Below the pieces are notes generated by a model. It was not told where the DNA came from. It did no database searches and saw only the letters and a list, made by a program, of their open reading frames with translations. From Wenzhouxiangella sp. (GTDB lineage: Bacteria; Pseudomonadota; Gammaproteobacteria; Xanthomonadales; Wenzhouxiangellaceae): a DNA stretch of 8,839 nt. Shown one piece after another: positions 5,608 to 8,839 of this stretch. The DNA is taken from contig SKKV01000228.1 in assembly GCA_007123575.1 (NCBI GenBank), forward strand, positions 1 to 8,839. The letters are read 5' to 3'. A program made the translations under genes and the position numbers. How positions within the stretch are numbered: position 1 is the first letter of the stretch; every line of letters starts with the position of its first letter.

Positions 5608-6482
5608 TGAGACCTGTCTTGCTCAGCTTCCTTATGTGCCTGGCGACAATCAGCAGCCCCGGCCTGGCCAATGATCCAATGAAAGAGATGGAGGATCCCG
5701 GCGAACGTCTGATTCTGGTCGGCACCCAGCTTGCCGAAATTGTCTTTGCGCTGGGTGCCGGCGAGCGCGTCGCTGCAACCCACGGTTACCGTGACCATAT
5801 CCCCGGCATTGACCAGACCGAGGCCATCCGCGGCTTCGGTCCGGCGGTGCGCTCGGCTGAAACCTTGCTCGCTTTCCGACCGAGTGCGGTCTGGTACATG
5901 GACAGCAGAATCGACGAACCAACGCTGGCCGCGCTGGCAGCCATCGGTACACCCCTGACCCGCTTCCCCAACGCCTGGACGATTGAAGATATCCCAGCTC
6001 ATATCGAACGCATTGCCAGCGCGCTGGATCGCAAAGCTGCCGGCAAGGCTTTGGTGGCGGATTTCCTGGACCAGACAGCAGCACTGGCCGCGTTGCCGGC
6101 GCTGGACCCCCAGCCCTCCGCCATTTTTATCCTAGCCGGCGGCAACCGGCCGATGCTGACGGCTGGTCGTGACTCTGACTTCCAGCGCCTGATGGACCTG
6201 GCCGGAGGTCGCAACGCCAGCAGCCATCGCGGCTTTCAATTGCTCAGCGCCGAAGAAATGATGCGCATTGCGCCGGACATCATTTTCCTGCTCGATGAAG
6301 CGCTCCCCCCTGGCCAGCCGCCGGTGGTGGCCGAGCTACCGGGTTTGCGTTTCACCCCCGCCGCGCGCCAGGGTCGCTACCGCGAAATCAAGGGCTACTG
6401 CCTGAGCGACTTCGGCATCAATACACCGAGATGCGCGCGGCGATTGCGTGAAACCCTGGAGCACCCGGACAAGCACCCGTGA
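5607..6482 (+). CDS. hmuT: Periplasmic hemin-binding protein (HmuT-like) of ABC importer
   Basis: The product is a 291-residue class III substrate-binding protein. The signal peptide covers about residues 1-21, with likely cleavage after GLA. The N-lobe opens with RLILVGTQLAEIVFALGAGERVAA (34-57), the standard start of HmuT/BtuF-type proteins. The C-lobe contains GGNRPMLTAGRDSDFQRLMDLAGGRNA (178-204) and LSAEEMMRIAPDIIFLLDE, matching hemin-binding HmuT more closely than siderophore or cobalamin binders. In my recalled alignment the heme-ligand Tyr (GYxRxLSAE in relatives) falls on Phe77 (RGFGPAVRSAE). Other possible ligands nearby are Tyr61, Tyr97 and Met98. The protein would carry the ligand from receptor to permease. 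SD GGCGGAGG (5592-5599) supports the ATG at 5607, which overlaps the preceding stop. Its own stop overlaps the permease GTG. Confidence 0.82.
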   Translation: MRPVLLSFLMCLATISSPGLANDPMKEMEDPGERLILVGTQLAEIVFALGAGERVAATHGYRDHIPGIDQTEAIRGFGPAVRSAETLLAFRPSAVWYMDSRIDEPTLAALAAIGTPLTRFPNAWTIEDIPAHIERIASALDRKAAGKALVADFLDQTAALAALPALDPQPSAIFILAGGNRPMLTAGRDSDFQRLMDLAGGRNASSHRGFQLLSAEEMMRIAPDIIFLLDEALPPGQPPVVAELPGLRFTPAARQGRYREIKGYCLSDFGINTPRCARRLRETLEHPDKHP

Positions 6483-7549
6483 GCCTGGCCGCCGGCAATC
6501 CTTCCGCCAACGCCCACCGTTGGGTAATGCTGCTGCTGATTCTTGCAGCGGCCATCAGTCCGCTGCTAGCGCTTCGCCATGGCGCGGTCAGCATGGGCTT
6601 GAGCGAGCTGCTGACCGCGCTGAATCCGTTAAGCGACTTGAGCGCGCGACCGGAAACACTGTTCTTCCGCCAGGTGCTGATGGAAATCCGCTTGCCGCGC
6701 GTCTTGCTGGGCATGGTCGTAGGCGCGGCCCTGGCCCTGTCCGGTGCCATGCTGCAAACCTTGTTTCGCAACCCCTTGGCCGACCCGGGGCTGATCGGTA
6801 CCGCCGCCGGTGCCGCACTGGCCGGGGCCATGGCGATGATTCTGGTCCCGCTGACGATGCCCGCCGTTGCCACCCTGCTCGGTCTCTGGCTGGTGCCGAT
6901 TTTCTCTTTCCTTGGTGCCTTGATGGCGCTGCTGGTCGTGCTGCGTCTGGCTGGTCACGCCGGCCACCTGGACCCGGCCCACCTGCTGTTGGCCGGCATT
7001 GCCATCAATGCCCTGGCTGGTGCCGGCATCGGCCTGTTGGTCTACATCGCCAGCGATGACCAGCTACGCAACTTCACCGTCTGGACCCTGGGGACGCTGG
7101 CCGGTGCCAACTGGACCGCGTTCATGCTGCTTAGCCTGGTCTGCGCGCTCACCCTGGCCTTGAGCCCCTGGCTGGCCCGCCCGCTGAATGCCCTGTTGCT
7201 AAGCGAAGGCGATGCCCGCTGCTTGGGCTTCCCGGTCGGCCTGATCAAGCTGGTGGTGATGCTGCTGGCCGCGCTCTGTGTCGGTGCCAGCGTGGCTTTC
7301 TGCGGCATCATCGGCTTCGTCGGTCTGGTCGTGCCCAACCTGATGCGCCTGATCGTCGGTCCTGACCATCGCCTGCTGCTGCCGGCCAGCGCCCTGGCCG
7401 GGGCCGTGGTCCTGACCTTGTCCGACCTGGCTGCCCGACTGATGATCGCCCCGGCCGAACTGCCGATCGGCATCCTCACCGCGCTGATCGGCGCGCCGTT
7501 CTTTATCCTTCTGCTACGCCGCCGCGTGCGCCAGGCCGCTCATGCTTGA
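6479..7549 (+). CDS. hmuU: FecCD-family hemin ABC permease (HmuU-like)
   Basis: The product is a 356-residue inner-membrane permease of the BtuC/FecCD family, which forms the homodimeric channel of the importer. It is strongly hydrophobic throughout, with about ten membrane helices expected. The family motif MLQTLFRNPLADP lies at 91-103, followed by IGTAAGAALAG. GFVGLVVPNLMR (from 279), next to the coupling-loop region, and GPDHRLLLPASAL are typical of hemin permeases. The final helix ends FILLLRRRVR. The start is GTG 6479, overlapping the upstream stop by four bases (GTGA). Its Shine-Dalgarno is weak, so translation probably depends on coupling. ATG 6527 is a less likely alternative, as it would remove the short cytoplasmic leader. 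The gene overlaps the ATPase gene by 8 bases. Confidence 0.9.
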   Translation: MSLAAGNPSANAHRWVMLLLILAAAISPLLALRHGAVSMGLSELLTALNPLSDLSARPETLFFRQVLMEIRLPRVLLGMVVGAALALSGAMLQTLFRNPLADPGLIGTAAGAALAGAMAMILVPLTMPAVATLLGLWLVPIFSFLGALMALLVVLRLAGHAGHLDPAHLLLAGIAINALAGAGIGLLVYIASDDQLRNFTVWTLGTLAGANWTAFMLLSLVCALTLALSPWLARPLNALLLSEGDARCLGFPVGLIKLVVMLLAALCVGASVAFCGIIGFVGLVVPNLMRLIVGPDHRLLLPASALAGAVVLTLSDLAARLMIAPAELPIGILTALIGAPFFILLLRRRVRQAAHA

Positions 7550-8318
7550 GATCAAAAAACTGTCTATACGCCGCGGCCCGCGGGAAGTGTTGACCATCGA
7601 TCAGCTGAGCCTCGCCCCCGGCCAAGCCACCGCCATCGTCGGTCCCAACGGTGCCGGCAAGTCCACCCTGCTACTGGCGTTGGCCGGCCTGCTCCAGCCC
7701 AGCCACGGTGAGATATTGCTGGACGGAAAACCCTTGAACGACTGGCCTCTGCGCGAGCTGGCCCAACGCCGTGCCTATCTGGCCCAGCAGTTCAGTCTGA
7801 ATGCTGCCTTCAGCGTCACCGATGTCGTCGCCCTGGGCCGCAGCCCCCACAAGACCCCACGGGAGCAAGACCAACACTGCATCGACAGCGCCCTGCAAGC
7901 CGTCGGCCTGGCCGACTTTGGCGACCGCGCCTACCCCAGGCTATCGGGCGGCGAGCAGCAACGCGTGCACCTGGCCCGCGTCCTGGCCCAGCTGGATTGG
8001 GGCCTGGAAAACAGCAGCAGCCGCTGGGCCCTGCTCGATGAACCCACCGCCAGTCTCGACTTAGGCCGCCGGACAGACGTGTTGAAGACTTGCCGCGCCT
8101 TGACCAAACAGGGCGTCGGCGTGATTGCCGTCCTGCACGACCTCAACCTGGCCTGGCGCCACTTCGATCAAGTCTGTCTGCTCGACCAGGGCCTCTTGAT
8201 TCAACACGGCCCACCCGCCGAGGTACTGACGCTGAACAAGCTGCAATCGGCCTACGCGACCGAGCTGATGCTGATCAAGGACGCACAAGGCGGCCACTGG
8301 ATTGCCGAAAAAAATTAG
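7542..8318 (+). CDS. hmuV: Hemin ABC importer ATPase (HmuV-like)
   Basis: The product is a 258-residue cytoplasmic ATPase that powers the HmuTU importer. It has a complete nucleotide-binding set: Walker A GPNGAGKST (34-42), Q-loop YLAQQ (79-83), signature LSGGEQQ (134-140), Walker B WALLDE (162-167), D-loop ASLD (170-173) and H-loop His199 in VLHDLNLAWRH. The spacer LAQLDWGLENSSSRWALLDEP, longer than usual between signature and Walker B, is a feature of HmuV-type ATPases as opposed to BtuD/FecE, and supports the heme assignment. The ATG at 7542 lies inside the last codons of the permease gene. This is the last gene of the operon. No clear intrinsic terminator follows the TAG. Confidence 0.92.
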   Translation: MLEIKKLSIRRGPREVLTIDQLSLAPGQATAIVGPNGAGKSTLLLALAGLLQPSHGEILLDGKPLNDWPLRELAQRRAYLAQQFSLNAAFSVTDVVALGRSPHKTPREQDQHCIDSALQAVGLADFGDRAYPRLSGGEQQRVHLARVLAQLDWGLENSSSRWALLDEPTASLDLGRRTDVLKTCRALTKQGVGVIAVLHDLNLAWRHFDQVCLLDQGLLIQHGPPAEVLTLNKLQSAYATELMLIKDAQGGHWIAEKN

Positions 8319-8453
8319 TTTCATGGTTATCGCTGCAACGCCCAGCCAGTCTGTTATCAATGTAGCGGCACTTTCTGGATCGTTCATGAATCCTTCTGTC
8401 ACTCGGGACCAGAATGTTCGGTACCATCAGTCGGGATACAAGTCGATTCGACA
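8319..8453 (+). other. Gap between heme operon and next transporter
   Basis: This gap is 135 bases long. I see no strong hairpin with a T-run, so how the heme operon ends is unclear; termination could be Rho-dependent, or transcription could read through. The frame of the following gene is open for part of the gap but lacks ATG codons, and no clear promoter hexamers stand out. Confidence 0.4.
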
Positions 8454-8839
8454 GTGAGTAAAGTGCAGGAAAAAGGGGCCGAAGAAAACGCTCGCCAGAA
8501 ACAAACCGAAAGCCTGCGCCAGCAGTTGGGGCTGCACCGACTGCCGGCCGTTTTGTTGGCGGCGGGCATCATCGCGTTATCAGCCACCGTCACCGGCATC
8601 GGGGTGGCGGCACTGATCTTCACTGGCCCGCTGCAGCCGTTCCTGTTTGCCGGCATCGGCGTGGTGCTGTTCGGTACCACCGTGACCATGTTCGTGCTGG
8701 CTTTGACCAGCTCGGCACCGGGCATCATCGGCGTGCCGCAGGAAGTGCCGGCAGTCATCCTCGGACTGATGGGTACAGCGATATTCAGCGCGCTGGTTCC
8801 AGTCATGGAGCCGGCACAAGCAGTGACCGTCGTGCTGGC
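8454..8839 (+). CDS. SulP/SLC26-like membrane transporter, N-terminal part (cut by window end)
   Basis: An open frame from GTG 8454 runs to the window edge without a stop (128 residues plus). A polar, charged leader (1-28) is followed by hydrophobic segments at about 30-56, 63-87 and 98-117. Between the last two is LTSSAPGIIGVPQEVPAVIL (84-103), which resembles the SSxPG-x-aaPQD-PAAIL stretch of SulP-family anion transporter-like proteins, including those fused to cyclic-nucleotide-binding or STAS domains. The Gln-Glu pair here replaces the Gln-Asp I expect. The substrate cannot be told from this fragment. The start is uncertain: the Shine-Dalgarno is weak and GTG 8463 is an alternative. It is probably a separate unit from the heme operon. 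Confidence 0.6.
   Translation, partial: MSKVQEKGAEENARQKQTESLRQQLGLHRLPAVLLAAGIIALSATVTGIGVAALIFTGPLQPFLFAGIGVVLFGTTVTMFVLALTSSAPGIIGVPQEVPAVILGLMGTAIFSALVPVMEPAQAVTVVL

Noticed and set aside
8399..8806. Minus-strand frame over the last gene
   Set aside because: The + strand frame here encodes hydrophobic helices with SulP-like motifs; the reverse frame is low-complexity Thr/Pro/Ser-rich shadow.

Overview
The window is GC-rich bacterial DNA with closely packed genes, all on the + strand. The heme-uptake operon, short gene overlaps and single-pass secreted proteins indicate a Gram-negative proteobacterium. A gammaproteobacterium near the Xanthomonadales/Wenzhouxiangella group is my best guess, but that placement is inference.

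Layout: (1) 1-1037 is the 3' end of a large surface or secreted protein made of Ig-like/filamin-like repeats. (2) 1038-1424 is non-coding. It holds a stem-loop followed by a textbook intrinsic terminator, then a leader with a possible promoter for the next pair. (3) 1425-2254 is a barnase-type secreted ribonuclease with a barstar-type inhibitor, joined by an ATGA overlap. (4) 2255-2384 is a regulatory gap with short repeats and a Fur-box-like palindrome. (5) 2385-8318 is a heme/iron uptake operon: a small DUF2946-like Cys/His protein, a TonB-dependent receptor, a HemS/HmuS-like cytoplasmic heme protein, a periplasmic binding protein (HmuT-like), a FecCD permease (HmuU-like) and an ATPase (HmuV-like). 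The last five genes overlap one another by 1-8 bases. (6) 8319-8453 is a short gap. (7) 8454-8839 is the start of a SulP/SLC26-like membrane transporter cut by the window edge; it has no stop inside the window.

How the genes work together: the receptor would take the ligand across the outer membrane using TonB energy. HmuT would carry it through the periplasm, HmuU/HmuV would pump it into the cytoplasm, and the HmuS-like protein would receive or degrade it. A Fur-like site ahead of the first gene fits iron repression. The ribonuclease-inhibitor pair is a separate unit: an exported RNase plus a cytoplasmic antidote.

Most unusual points: the receptor has no histidine in the plug or between its FRAP and NPDL boxes, the HmuT-like protein appears to have Phe where the family has its heme-binding Tyr, and the HmuS-like protein has a shortened second half. 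Together these suggest a divergent heme system or a different but related ligand. I saw no CRISPR array, tRNA, rRNA or insertion sequence.
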